Counted from the first letter of the stretch, positions 43,032 through 51,791 are shown. The stretch: DNA of 64,000 nucleotides from Desulfocurvus vexinensis DSM 17965 (GCF_000519125.1 NZ_JAEX01000006.1:62001-126000), one strand, 5' to 3'. Notes: generated by a model from the sequence alone, not told the origin. Program-made: numbers and translations.

Positions 43032-45695
43032 ATGGGAAAGATTCTGCCAGCGCAGCAAGGTTCGCGAGCCCCCGTCTTCGCAGAAGGGGCACAGTGGATA
43101 CGCGCAGACTTCCATCTGCACACCCGCGCAGACCGCGAGTTCAAGTACACAGGCGATGACGACCATTACAACAGCAACTACGTGACAGCACTGAAAGATG
43201 CGCAAATCCAGTTAGGCGTAATTACAAATCACAACAAATTCAATTTAGAAGAATTCAAGGCTCTCCGGAAAACAGCGCTAAAGCAGGGCATAGCACTGTT
43301 GCCTGGCGTAGAGCTATCCGTGAGTGACAATGGCATCCATACCTTGATTGTGTTTTCCAACGATTGGCTCGCCGATGGCCATGACTACATAAATCCTTTT
43401 CTAACCAGCGCATTCGAAGGTAAAACGCCTGCGCAATACGAGCAGGAAAATGGCCGCACCTCCTGGTCGCTCCTGGAGACAATCAAGAAGCTGGAAGGCT
43501 ATTGCCGCGATTTTTTCTTCGTCTTTGCCCATGTGGAAGCCAGCAGCGGGCTCTGGACCGAGTTGGATGGCGGTAGCTTGATCGAGATGGGGCAAAACGA
43601 GTTCTTCCGCCGCAGAACTCTAGGCTTTCAGAAGGTGCGCACCCACGATGGCTCAGGCAAGGACAAGCCCTGCCGAACCAAAGTTAAAGGCTGGCTGCAA
43701 GATTGGTATCCAGCCGAGCTTGAAGGCAGCGACCCTAAGGGCATCGAACAGATCGGCCAGGGAAATCAATGCTATCTCAAGCTTGGCGAATTGTCCTTCG
43801 AAGCGGCCAAGTTCGCTTTGACTGATCACGCCTCGCGTGTCGCTCAGGCTCCCCCAAAGCACAACGCTTCGCATATTCGCAGCATCCACTTCGACGGCGG
43901 TATCCTCGACGGGCAGACGCTGCATTTCTCCCCTGAACTCAATACACTCATCGGCATTCGTGGTAGCGGCAAGTCTTCTATCCTGGAGGCGGTGCGCTAC
44001 GCCCTCGACATCCCGCGGGGCGAGAAGGCGCAGGACACCAAATACAAAGACGAACTGATCCGGCACACACTGGGGAGTGGTGGCAAAGTCACACTTACTG
44101 CTTGTGATGTATATGGCCAGGAGTTCACGGTTTCCAGGATTTTCCGTGAAGCCCCGAATGTCTATCTGGACGGCAAATTACAGCCTGGCGTGTCGATCCG
44201 GGAAACCGTTCTGCGCCGCCCGATTTACTTCGGACAGAAAGACCTTTCCAGCACGGGAGAAGGATTCGAAACCGATCTGGTTGAAAAGCTGGTCGGTGAA
44301 AAGCTTCGCGTTCTGCGCGAAGGGATCGAAATCCAACGTCAGCGAGTGAGAGATGCCACCAACCGTTGGCTCAAGTTAAGCACAACCGCCGAGCAAAAAC
44401 GCGACTACAAAGCGCAGCTCGACGATGCAAACTTTCGCCTGAAGAAGTTCGAAGAATATGGCGTTGCGGACAAACTCCAGAAACGTGTGGGCTTTCAGCA
44501 GGATGCCGCTGCGCTCCAACGCCTGCGCGCACTGGCGGAAAACTTCATCCTCGCCCTGAACAGTTTGATCGCCGAACACGAGGACGAATTGCGTAATGCG
44601 TCAAGCTATGTTTCACGGCAGAATCCAGAGTTTTTCGCGGCTTACTACGCTGAATTTGCTCATCTCTCCCGCCACGTGGAGCAGCTCAAGCAAATCGAAC
44701 AGGATGCGCGGAGTATTGCCAGCCGCCTCGACGCCAAACAGGGCGATTTTGAGGGGGCTAGCAAGAATCTCCAGGAAGAGTTTGCGCAAGTAGAACGGCA
44801 ACTGGCCCACGAGTTGAAACAAACCGGCATGATGGCCATCCAGCCGGACGACTTTCTTGCACAGCAACAGCGCAAGACTAAAGCGGAACAGATGCTTGCG
44901 GCGTTGACCAAGCAGGAGTCCCAGCAGGCTTCCATCCGTGATGCGCTGATTTCGGAAATCGACAAGCTCAATGAGCTTTGGTTGGACGAATTCAATACCA
45001 TCAAGGCAGAGCTTGATCGTGTAAATGCCAGTCAAACGGCCCTACAGATTGAGGCTGAATTCAAGGGAGACAGAGACGCCGCCGTGGGCTTCATGCAACA
45101 ACTTTTTCGCGGCAGCAATATCCGAGAAACGACACTGCGTGCTGTCATGGAGAACTACTCCGATTTTGGCGGTCTCTTTCGCGCACTCCCGGAGGCCAAA
45201 ACCAAGGCTGGCAGTTCTCCAGAGGTCTTCGAAAAGACCTTCATGCAGAACCTTGGTGAATTCGTCATATGGCAGGTCCCCAACCGCTTCGTGATCCGCT
45301 ATCGCGGCAAGGAACTGAGGCACCACTCACTCGGGCAGCGTGCTTCTGCTTTGCTGCTGTATGTCCTCAGCCAACGGCTAAACGATGTTATCATTATCGA
45401 CCAGCCGGAGGACGATCTGGATAACCAGACGATCTACGACGACGTCATCAAGCTGATCCGCGAGCTGAAGCCCCATACCCAGTTCATCTTCGCCACGCAC
45501 AACGCCAATTTCCCTGTGCTGGGCGATGCCGAGCAGGTGCATGCCTGTCGGTACCAAGACGAAAAAGTCACCACCCTTAGCGGCAGCATCGATGCACGCC
45601 AGGTGCAAGATGCTATTATCAACATTATGGAAGGAGGCCAAGAAGCCTTCAACCGTCGCAAAGAGGTTTACAATCTATGGAAACAGCAGAGTTAA
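43032..45695 (+). CDS. PHP-domain plus AAA/SMC-like ATPase (TrlF-like), putative defence protein
   Basis: An 887-residue protein. The N-terminal PHP phosphoesterase domain (about 20-270) has RADFHLHTRAD (metal-binding HLH at 28-30), VITNHNKF, and later FVFAHVEASSG and LTDHAS. It is followed by an ABC/SMC-type ATPase: Walker A IGIRGSGKSSILEA (about 308-321), a coiled-coil middle (about 420-690), a signature-like HHSLGQRASALLLY (about 763-776) and Walker B VIIIDQPEDDLDNQTIYDD (about 785-803). PHP domains can act as nucleases, so ATP-gated nucleic-acid cleavage is a reasonable guess. The architecture matches proteins annotated as TrlF family, and I recall PHP-ATPases among reported phage-defence genes (unchecked). 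GAGGGG lies five bases before the ATG. GC is about 53%, and the stop overlaps the next gene by 19 bases. Confidence 0.8.
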   Translation: MGKILPAQQGSRAPVFAEGAQWIRADFHLHTRADREFKYTGDDDHYNSNYVTALKDAQIQLGVITNHNKFNLEEFKALRKTALKQGIALLPGVELSVSDNGIHTLIVFSNDWLADGHDYINPFLTSAFEGKTPAQYEQENGRTSWSLLETIKKLEGYCRDFFFVFAHVEASSGLWTELDGGSLIEMGQNEFFRRRTLGFQKVRTHDGSGKDKPCRTKVKGWLQDWYPAELEGSDPKGIEQIGQGNQCYLKLGELSFEAAKFALTDHASRVAQAPPKHNASHIRSIHFDGGILDGQTLHFSPELNTLIGIRGSGKSSILEAVRYALDIPRGEKAQDTKYKDELIRHTLGSGGKVTLTACDVYGQEFTVSRIFREAPNVYLDGKLQPGVSIRETVLRRPIYFGQKDLSSTGEGFETDLVEKLVGEKLRVLREGIEIQRQRVRDATNRWLKLSTTAEQKRDYKAQLDDANFRLKKFEEYGVADKLQKRVGFQQDAAALQRLRALAENFILALNSLIAEHEDELRNASSYVSRQNPEFFAAYYAEFAHLSRHVEQLKQIEQDARSIASRLDAKQGDFEGASKNLQEEFAQVERQLAHELKQTGMMAIQPDDFLAQQQRKTKAEQMLAALTKQESQQASIRDALISEIDKLNELWLDEFNTIKAELDRVNASQTALQIEAEFKGDRDAAVGFMQQLFRGSNIRETTLRAVMENYSDFGGLFRALPEAKTKAGSSPEVFEKTFMQNLGEFVIWQVPNRFVIRYRGKELRHHSLGQRASALLLYVLSQRLNDVIIIDQPEDDLDNQTIYDDVIKLIRELKPHTQFIFATHNANFPVLGDAEQVHACRYQDEKVTTLSGSIDARQVQDAIINIMEGGQEAFNRRKEVYNLWKQQS

Positions 45696-46876
45696 TCGAC
45701 ATCCTTAGCCGGGGCGAGGACAGCGGCCATCAGTTTAAATTGAATATAAATAATGCAGGTGGATTGGCGGCAGAGATCGTTGCTTTCAGCAACGCAGTCG
45801 GCGGGCGCATCTTCATCGGCGTAAACGACGATGGTTCGGTGCATGGCCTCTCCAACGCCGATGTTGGCCGCCTCAACCAACTCATCGCCAATGCGGCTTC
45901 ACAAAACGTTCACCCTGCAGTGAATCCTTTGACTGAAAACGTACCCCACCCCTCTGGCACAGTGCTGGTGGTCACCATTCCCGAGGGCATCAACAAGCCC
46001 TACATGGACAAGGACGGAGTGATCTGGGTAAAAAATGGCGCCGATAAACGCCGAGCCACGTCGCGTGAGGAAATCCAGCGTCTATTCCAGCAGGTCGGCC
46101 TGGTTCATGCCGATGAAACCCCGGCGTCGAGGCTGGGGGCTGGCGATGTGGACATGCCCTACTTCGAGACGTTCTTTCAAGAGCAATTTGGCGAATCCCT
46201 TGCCCAGCACAGCCTGCCGTTGCCCCAATTGCTGAGCAACATGAACCTAATGAACCAGGGGCAACTCAATGTCGCGGGCGCGCTGTTGTTTGCCAAGGCA
46301 CCGCATTACGCACTGCCCGCCTTCATCGTCAAGGCGGTGGCGTTTTACGGAACGGAGATTGAGGACGAGGATTACATCGATAGCCGGGATATCACTGGAA
46401 AACTTGCAGATATGTTTCAGCAAACCATGGGATTCATCAGCGCCAACACCCGCGCACTGCAAGAGGATCGAGGCATCAATTCCGTGGGTCGCCCCGAAGT
46501 GCCCCGCATCGTATGGGAAGAGCTGGTCGCCAATGCGCTTATCCATCGCGATTACTTTATCAGCGCCCCGGTGCGGGTGCTGGTGTTCACGGATCGTGTC
46601 GAGATCGTTAGCCCTGGTCATCTCCCCAACAATTTGACAATCGAAAACATCAAAGCTGGCAACTCCAACATCCGCAATCCCATCCTCGCCTCCTTCGCCG
46701 CAAAGCTTCTGCCCTATCGCGGGTTGGGCAGCGGCCTGCTGCGTGCCTTGCGAGCCTGGCCCGCAATTGAGTTCATCGACGACCGCACGGGCAATTTCTT
46801 TAAGGTCATAGTGACGCGGCCCGCCGTGACGCCAGCAACGAGGGCGGTCGACTTGGATGAGGAGCACACGGAATAA
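45677..46876 (+). CDS. AlbA_2 (Schlafen-type) plus HATPase_c_4 protein
   Basis: A 399-residue protein. The N-terminal AlbA_2/Schlafen-like domain (about 12-135) has GHQFKLN, EIVAFSNAVGGRIFIGVNDDG and KPYMDKDGVIWVKNGADKRRA. The C-terminal RecG-like ATP-binding domain (about 270-385) has WEELVANALIHRDY, TDRVEIVSPGHLPNNLT, IRNPILASFAAKL and GLGSGLLRAL. Such proteins are variously annotated as ATP-binding, transcriptional-regulator or RecG-like. AlbA_2 relatives bind or cut RNA in some defence systems. The start lies inside the upstream ATPase gene (19-base overlap), so the two are translationally coupled and probably act together. Low GC like its partner. Confidence 0.82.
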   Translation: METAELIDILSRGEDSGHQFKLNINNAGGLAAEIVAFSNAVGGRIFIGVNDDGSVHGLSNADVGRLNQLIANAASQNVHPAVNPLTENVPHPSGTVLVVTIPEGINKPYMDKDGVIWVKNGADKRRATSREEIQRLFQQVGLVHADETPASRLGAGDVDMPYFETFFQEQFGESLAQHSLPLPQLLSNMNLMNQGQLNVAGALLFAKAPHYALPAFIVKAVAFYGTEIEDEDYIDSRDITGKLADMFQQTMGFISANTRALQEDRGINSVGRPEVPRIVWEELVANALIHRDYFISAPVRVLVFTDRVEIVSPGHLPNNLTIENIKAGNSNIRNPILASFAAKLLPYRGLGSGLLRALRAWPAIEFIDDRTGNFFKVIVTRPAVTPATRAVDLDEEHTE

Positions 46877-46906
46877 GCGGGAAAAGGAAGCCGTCACTGG
46901 TTCCAC

Positions 46907-46923
46907 CGCTGTGCTCCACAGCG
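46907..46923 (+). terminator. Small hairpin after the island operon
   Basis: A 7-bp perfect stem CGCTGTG/CACAGCG with a CTC loop, 31 bases past the stop. No T run follows, so it is a weak candidate terminator. Confidence 0.3.
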
Positions 46924-46998
46924 TCTCTACTCGGAGCAGACCCATAACAGGAGAATTTACAGGCGCAGCGCCCCGCCCCGGCGCAGCCCCGGCGGGCG

Positions 46999-47961
46999 CT
47001 ACGCGCCCTTGCCGCCCGGGCCTTTGCCGCCTTTCACGCGGGCTTTGGGGTGGGCCTTGTCGTAGGCGCGCACGAGCTTGTCCACGCTCAGGTGGGTGTA
47101 GCGCTGGGTGGTGGTCAGGCGGGCGTGGCCGAGCAACTCCTGGACGCTGCGCAGGTCGGCGCCGGATTCCAGCAGGTGGGTGGCGAAGCTGTGGCGCAGC
47201 ATGTGCGGATGGACGCCCTGGGGCAGCCCGGCCAGGGCGGCGAGCTTGTCGAGGATGCGGCAGGCCTGGCGGCGCTGCATGCGCGCCCCGCGCACGCCGA
47301 GGAACAGCGCCTTTTCGGCCAGGCTGGCGGTGAATTCGCCGCGCACGCGCAGGTACTGGGCCAGGCGCTGGCGCCCGGCTTCGGAGAGCGGGGCCAGGCG
47401 CTCCTTGGAGCCCTTGCCCATGACGCGCACGATGCCCGAGCCGGGGTCGAAGTCGTCCACATCGAGATTCAGGGCCTCGCTGATGCGCAGCCCCGAGCCG
47501 TAGAGCAGTTCGGCCAGGGCCAGGTCGCGCAGGCTTTCGGGGTCAGCTCCGGCCTCGGCCTCCATGAGGGCCAGGGCCTGGTCCACGTTGAGGGCGCGGG
47601 GGTGGCGGGCGTCCTGCTTGGGGTTGCGCACCCCGGCGGTGGGGTCTGCCGTCACCAGCCCGGCCCGGGCGAGGTATTTGAAGAACGAGCGCAGGGTGGA
47701 GAGCTTGCGGGCCACGGAGGCCTTGCTCGTGCCCGCGCGGTGCAGTTCGGCCATGAAGCCGCGCACGTGGTCGCGGGTCAGGGCGGCGGGGTCGTGCAGC
47801 CCGGCGCCGCGCGCGGCGAGGAAGTGCTCGAACTGTTCCAGGTCGCGGCCATAGGCCTCGACGGTGGCGGGGCTGTAGCCTTTTTCCACGTCCAGGTGGC
47901 CCAGGAAGGCCAGGGCCAGGTCGGGCAGGGCCGGTTCAGGCCCGGCGGCGGTCCAGGACAT
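46999..47961 (-). CDS. xerC: Tyrosine recombinase XerC
   Basis: A 320-residue site-specific recombinase that, with XerD, resolves chromosome dimers at dif. The N-terminal SAM-like DNA-binding domain (about 10-100) is followed by the catalytic domain with all six residues: Arg in GSGLRISEAL, Lys in GKGSKERLAPL, HPHMLRHSFATHLL (His and Arg), His in LLGHARLTTTQRYTHL and the Tyr nucleophile in the same stretch. The C-terminal tail is Lys/Gly-rich. GGGAG lies five bases before the ATG. It overlaps the GGDEF gene stop by 26 bases and so is the last gene of an HDOD-GGDEF-xerC operon. It borders the low-GC island but has host-like composition and is chromosomal rather than an island integrase. Confidence 0.88.
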   Translation of the reverse strand: MSWTAAGPEPALPDLALAFLGHLDVEKGYSPATVEAYGRDLEQFEHFLAARGAGLHDPAALTRDHVRGFMAELHRAGTSKASVARKLSTLRSFFKYLARAGLVTADPTAGVRNPKQDARHPRALNVDQALALMEAEAGADPESLRDLALAELLYGSGLRISEALNLDVDDFDPGSGIVRVMGKGSKERLAPLSEAGRQRLAQYLRVRGEFTASLAEKALFLGVRGARMQRRQACRILDKLAALAGLPQGVHPHMLRHSFATHLLESGADLRSVQELLGHARLTTTQRYTHLSVDKLVRAYDKAHPKARVKGGKGPGGKGA

Positions 47962-48988
47962 AGTTGCTCCCGGCTTTGGCCTTGGCGCGTTTCTTGAGGT
48001 CCGAGGCGATGGAGGAGGCCTCGCCGTAGTGGGCGAGCTTGGCGTCGTGGTTGACGACCACGGCGATGGATACGGCCATGAGCGGGAAGGTGCAGGGCGT
48101 GCCCGCGCGGTCGCAGGAGGCGATGGCGCCCCGGGCACGGTCGTCGGCGTCGTAGAAGCCGGGCACGATGGCGTCGAAGGCGGCGATGAAGCGCTCGCAC
48201 ACGGCCTGGGCCACAGCGCCGGGCACGACGAACACGAAATCGTCGCCGCCCACATGGCCCACGAAGGCCCCGGCCCCGGCCACCTCGCGCACGGTGTTGA
48301 CCAGCAGGCGCGCGGCCATGCGCAGCACCTCGTCGCCGCGCGCGAAGCCGTACTTGTCGTTGAAGGCCTTGAAGTGGTCGAGGTCGGCGTAGCCCAGGGC
48401 GAAGTGTTCGCGGGCCAGGATGCGCGCCTGCACGGCCTGCATGATGCTGGTGTTGCCGGGCAGCAGGGTCAGGGGGTTGGTGTCCTGGGTGCGCCGGGCG
48501 CGCTGCATGGTCAGGGCGATGCGCGCAGCGGTCTCCACGGGGTCCAGGGGCAGCAGCAGGAGCCCGGGCCCGGCGCCGGGCAGGGGCAGCCCGGGCTGGC
48601 GCAGCAGGAAGTCGTCGGCCTGCACGCTGGCCCAGTCCAGGCCGTGGTCCAGGGCGTCGGTGTCCAGGATGAGGATGACCGGGGTGCGGCGGTAGACGTT
48701 TTCGCCTTTGACCATGGCCACCAGGCGCCGTCCGTCCAGGGCGCCCGCGCCCGTGGCGTCCGCGCTGCCCAGGCCGTCCACCAGCAGAAGGTCCGGCGGG
48801 GCGGTGAGCAGCCGCTCCACGGCGGCCCGGGGCGCGTCGAACCAGTGCCAACGGGCCTCGAAGGGCAGGTCCAGGCCTTCGAGCAGGTCGCGCAGCTCGG
48901 GGTCGGGGCTGACCAGGAAGACCTGGAACTCCTCGGGCGCGGGCGGCGCGGGCGGGGCGGGCGGCTGCGGGGTCCGGCCTGCGCTCAC
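47936..48988 (-). CDS. GGDEF-domain protein with receiver-like N-terminus
   Basis: A 350-residue protein. The N-terminal part (about 20-150, EEFQVFLVSPDPELRDLL and PPDLLLVDGL) resembles a receiver fold. The GGDEF domain (about 175-345) carries YADLDHFKAFNDKYGFARGD and the signature GGDDF (HVGGDDFVFVV) in place of GGDEF. The third acidic residue is Asp instead of Glu, so diguanylate cyclase activity is plausible but not certain. The GTG start overlaps the upstream HDOD stop (GTGA), showing coupling. Confidence 0.82.
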   Translation of the reverse strand: MSAGRTPQPPAPPAPPAPEEFQVFLVSPDPELRDLLEGLDLPFEARWHWFDAPRAAVERLLTAPPDLLLVDGLGSADATGAGALDGRRLVAMVKGENVYRRTPVILILDTDALDHGLDWASVQADDFLLRQPGLPLPGAGPGLLLLPLDPVETAARIALTMQRARRTQDTNPLTLLPGNTSIMQAVQARILAREHFALGYADLDHFKAFNDKYGFARGDEVLRMAARLLVNTVREVAGAGAFVGHVGGDDFVFVVPGAVAQAVCERFIAAFDAIVPGFYDADDRARGAIASCDRAGTPCTFPLMAVSIAVVVNHDAKLAHYGEASSIASDLKKRAKAKAGSNYVLDRRRA

Positions 48989-49833
48989 GACGCGCCGCCG
49001 AAGTTGAACCCGGCCACGTCCACGAGGCGGTCTTCCAGGTCCTGCACGCAGGCCAGCAGAGCGCGCCCGTCGAGGCCCAGGAGCTTGAGGGCGCCCTTTT
49101 CCAGCCGGGGCACGCCCTGGTCGCCGCCGTCGCCGAACTCCAGCAGGCGCACGCAGAAGTCGGCCACATGGGCCACGCTGGCGTATTGCGGATAGAAGCG
49201 GGCCAGCAGCGGCTTGTGGTGGTGCGACAAGGCGTCCTTGATGTTCACGGGCAGGTTCCAGTGCCCGGCCAGCCAGGCGCCGATCATGTCGTGGGAGAAG
49301 CCCAGCACCCGGCGCTCGGCCTCGAAATAGGTCACGTCCTCCTGGCGGACCAGGGCGTCCAGCTCGTCCTTGAGGCCCTGCATCTGCACGGCGGCCACGA
49401 CCTTGCCCAGGTCGTGCAGCAGCCCGGCCACGGCGAACTCTTCGGGGTCCTTGAACCCGGCGCGCTCGGCGATGGTGCGCGCCGCCGTGGCCGCGCCCAC
49501 GCTGTGCTCCCACATCCCGGCCATGGACTGGTTCATCACGTCGAAGACCGAGGTGGAGATGATCACGCCGCGGATGACGTTGAAGCCCAGCAGCACCAGG
49601 GCGTGCTGGATGGAGGAGATGCGCCCGGGAAAGCCGTAGATGGGCGAGTTGACCATCTTGAGGATCTTGGCCGAAAGCACCTGGTCCATGCTGATGACCT
49701 TGGCGATCTGGTCGGTGGACGATTCGGGGTCTTCCACCAGCCGGGAGACCTGGTCGAGGACGGGCGGCAGGGTCGGCAGATCCTTGACGGCCAGGATCTG
49801 GCCCTTGCGTTGGGTGCGCAGGTCTTCGGCCAT
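48985..49833 (-). CDS. HDOD-domain signalling protein
   Basis: A 282-residue protein with an HDOD domain (about 15-210): DLPTLPPVLDQVSRLVEDPE, ISMDQVLSAKILKMVNSPIYGFPGRI and FAVAGLLHDLGKVV. The HD-like motif is present (LLHDLGK), but HDOD proteins are generally regarded as non-enzymatic relatives of HD phosphohydrolases that regulate signalling and stress responses. It follows the small gene upstream by one base and overlaps the GGDEF start, in an operon likely reading from the promoter at 50300-50328. Confidence 0.88.
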   Translation of the reverse strand: MAEDLRTQRKGQILAVKDLPTLPPVLDQVSRLVEDPESSTDQIAKVISMDQVLSAKILKMVNSPIYGFPGRISSIQHALVLLGFNVIRGVIISTSVFDVMNQSMAGMWEHSVGAATAARTIAERAGFKDPEEFAVAGLLHDLGKVVAAVQMQGLKDELDALVRQEDVTYFEAERRVLGFSHDMIGAWLAGHWNLPVNIKDALSHHHKPLLARFYPQYASVAHVADFCVRLLEFGDGGDQGVPRLEKGALKLLGLDGRALLACVQDLEDRLVDVAGFNFGGAS

Positions 49834-49834
49834 G

Positions 49835-50272
49835 CTAGCGGCCCTCCGGGGCCGGGGCGGCGCCCGGGCCCTCGCGCAGGGCGGCGTCGCGGGCCTCGCG
49901 GGCCTGGCGCTCGGCCTCGGCCCGGGCTTCGCTGGCCTGGCGTTCGGCCTCGGCCTGGGCGGCGGCCTTCATGGTGAAGTAGCCCTTGAAGACCTTCTTG
50001 AGCTGCATCATCCAGGGGTCGTCGCCGTGGCGGCGGAAGAGGTGGTCCATGCGCGCGGCGCGGGCGGCGTGGCTGGTGCCCCCGGCCAGGCCTTCCAGGT
50101 CCACGGGGTGGCCCTGGACCACGATGCTGTCCACGCCCATGCCCGGCAGACGCGACACGGCGGCCTCGGACAGCTCCGTGCCCTCGGCCAGCAGGACCAT
50201 GCCCCCCTCGCGGAGCACGGATTTGGCCAGGACCATGCCCGGCCTGGCGAGTTTTACGGGGATGCGCTGCAT
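49835..50272 (-). CDS. Small protein related to HD-GYP N-terminal regions
   Basis: A 145-residue protein. The N-terminal stretch MQRIPVKLARPGMVLAKSVL and GGMVLLAEGTELSEAAVSRLPGMG resembles the region found before HD-GYP/HDOD domains in signalling proteins. The rest has a helix and then a Glu/Ala/Arg-rich coiled-coil tail (about 100-145). Its context, one base from the HDOD gene, suggests a split partner of that protein. AGGAGG lies ten bases before the ATG, and a promoter with a 17-base spacer lies upstream. Confidence 0.72.
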   Translation of the reverse strand: MQRIPVKLARPGMVLAKSVLREGGMVLLAEGTELSEAAVSRLPGMGVDSIVVQGHPVDLEGLAGGTSHAARAARMDHLFRRHGDDPWMMQLKKVFKGYFTMKAAAQAEAERQASEARAEAERQAREARDAALREGPGAAPAPEGR

Positions 50273-50299
50273 GGGAAACGGGCCTCCTGGGGTGGGCCG

Positions 50300-50328
50300 A
50301 GTGTACTGGATTTGCCATCGCATTCCAA
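50300..50328 (-). promoter_or_regulatory. Promoter of the HDOD-GGDEF-xerC operon
   Basis: Minus strand TTGGAA (50328-50323), 17-base spacer, TACACT (50305-50300), 28 bases before the first ATG. A good match for a vegetative promoter. The rest of 50273-50448 holds no gene. Confidence 0.65.
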
Positions 50329-50448
50329 GGGCGGAGATGGCGCGCCCCGGGCGGCGGGGGGAAAATACCACCCGGGCGGCGGGCTGTCGCGTTGGGAATT
50401 GCAAAGTCCGGGCCGCGTGCAGTGGGGCAGGACATGCCTGCCGTCGCG

Positions 50449-51780
50449 TCAAGCCAGGCTGTATTGCATCCCCGGCCATTGGCGGACCTGCCCGTCCACT
50501 TCGAGCAGCAGCAGCACCCGCGAGAGGCGGGCGGCGTCCCAGCCCAGCTCGCGGCCCAGGGCGTCGATGTGCAGCCGCCTGTCTCCGGCCAGGGCCAGGA
50601 GCACGGCCCGCTGGTCCGGGTCCTCCGGCAGGGCGGGCGCGGAAACGGGAGGCACGGCAGCGCCGGAGGGCGGCAACGGAGCCGGGGCCGGAGGGCGCGG
50701 GCCCGCCCCGCGCGCGGGGGGCGCCGGGGCGGGGCGGCGCGGCGCGGGGGGCGCCGGGGCGGCGCGGCGCGGCGCGGGCCGGGGCGCGGCGCCGTCGCCG
50801 GGCCGGGCGGCGGAGGCGCCCAGGTCCAGGGCCATCTGGCGCGCGCGGCCCGGGGGCGCGGGCGGCGGGAGGTCGCGCCGCTCCAGGGCCAGGCGCAGGC
50901 GCGGGGCGAGGTCGGCCAGGATGGCCTCGGCCCCGGCCACGGGCAGGGCGCCCTCCTCGGCCAGGGCCCGGCAGCCCTCGAAGGCGCAGTCGCACTCGGG
51001 CCCGGGGAAAACGTAGACCTCGCGGCCCTGCTCCAGGGCCAGCCGGGCCGTGATGCGCGAGCCGCTGCGCGCGGCGGCCTGGGCCACCACCACCCCCAGG
51101 GACAGGCCGCTGACGATACGGTTGCGCACCGGGAAATTGCCCGCCTCGGGGCCCGTGCCCGGGGCGAATTCCGTGACCACGAGGCCCTGCTCGCCCAGGC
51201 GCTTGAACACGTCCACGTTGCGCGAGGGGTAGACGCGGTCCAGGCCCGTACCCAGCACGGCCACGGACGAGCCCGGCCCCGTGAGCCCGGCCAGGTGCGC
51301 CTCGCGGTCGATGCCCCAGGCCATGCCCGAGACCACCGTGATCCCGGCGGCGGAGAGCCCGCGCCCGATGCGCGAGGCCGCGAGCATCCCCTCGGGCGCG
51401 TACTTGCGCGAGCCGACGATGGCCACCGCCGGGCCGCGCAGCAGGCCCAGGTCGCCCCGGCAGTAGAGCACAAGCGGCGGGTCGGGAATCATGCGCAGCA
51501 GCGGCGGGTACTGCGGGTCGGCCCACAGCACGGTCTCGGCACCCAGGGCCAGGGCGCGGTCCAGTTCGCGGGCGGCCCCGGTCTCCCAGGCGCGGGAGAG
51601 GAAGGGCCCCGAGGCGTCGGCGCGCACAAGGCCCAGGCGGCGCCAGGCGCGGGCGTCAGCCACGGCCTCGCACGCGCTGCCGTAATGCTCCAGCAGCGCC
51701 CGCCAGGTATGCGGGCCGATGCCCGGGCTGTGGCGCAGCGCCAGGCTGGCCCGCAATTCCGAAAGCCGGTCCTCGTGCAT
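50449..51780 (-). CDS. dprA: DNA-processing protein DprA
   Basis: A 443-residue protein that loads RecA onto incoming single-stranded DNA in transformation-type uptake. A SAM-like helix-hairpin-helix start (SPGIGPHTWRALLEHYG) is followed by the Rossmann-like core (about 95-290) with AIVGSRKYAPEG, VVSGMAWGIDREAHLAGL, VAVLGTGLDRVYPSRN, FPVRNRIVSGLSLGVVV and GSRITARLALEQGREVYVFPG. A long Pro/Ala/Arg-rich linker (about 310-385) leads to a C-terminal winged helix (about 388-443). The linker is much longer than usual. The gene ends next to the xerC operon region. Confidence 0.92.
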   Translation of the reverse strand: MHEDRLSELRASLALRHSPGIGPHTWRALLEHYGSACEAVADARAWRRLGLVRADASGPFLSRAWETGAARELDRALALGAETVLWADPQYPPLLRMIPDPPLVLYCRGDLGLLRGPAVAIVGSRKYAPEGMLAASRIGRGLSAAGITVVSGMAWGIDREAHLAGLTGPGSSVAVLGTGLDRVYPSRNVDVFKRLGEQGLVVTEFAPGTGPEAGNFPVRNRIVSGLSLGVVVAQAAARSGSRITARLALEQGREVYVFPGPECDCAFEGCRALAEEGALPVAGAEAILADLAPRLRLALERRDLPPPAPPGRARQMALDLGASAARPGDGAAPRPAPRRAAPAPPAPRRPAPAPPARGAGPRPPAPAPLPPSGAAVPPVSAPALPEDPDQRAVLLALAGDRRLHIDALGRELGWDAARLSRVLLLLEVDGQVRQWPGMQYSLA

Positions 51781-51791
51781 GTCGGCCCGGG

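Larger units (their letters stand above)
43000..46876 (+). other. Low-GC two-gene accessory island
   Basis: Base composition and codon use drop from about 70% GC on both sides to near 53%, and AT-ending codons become common. Both genes inside belong to families found in defence contexts. The flanks are the orphan gene and decayed sequence on the left and the chromosomal xerC run on the right. No integrase of its own, tRNA or clear attachment repeat is seen, so the transfer route is unknown. Confidence 0.7.

Noticed and set aside
46999-47961. xerC as the integrase of the low-GC island
   Set aside because: Its GC and codon use are host-like and it is translationally coupled to host signalling genes.
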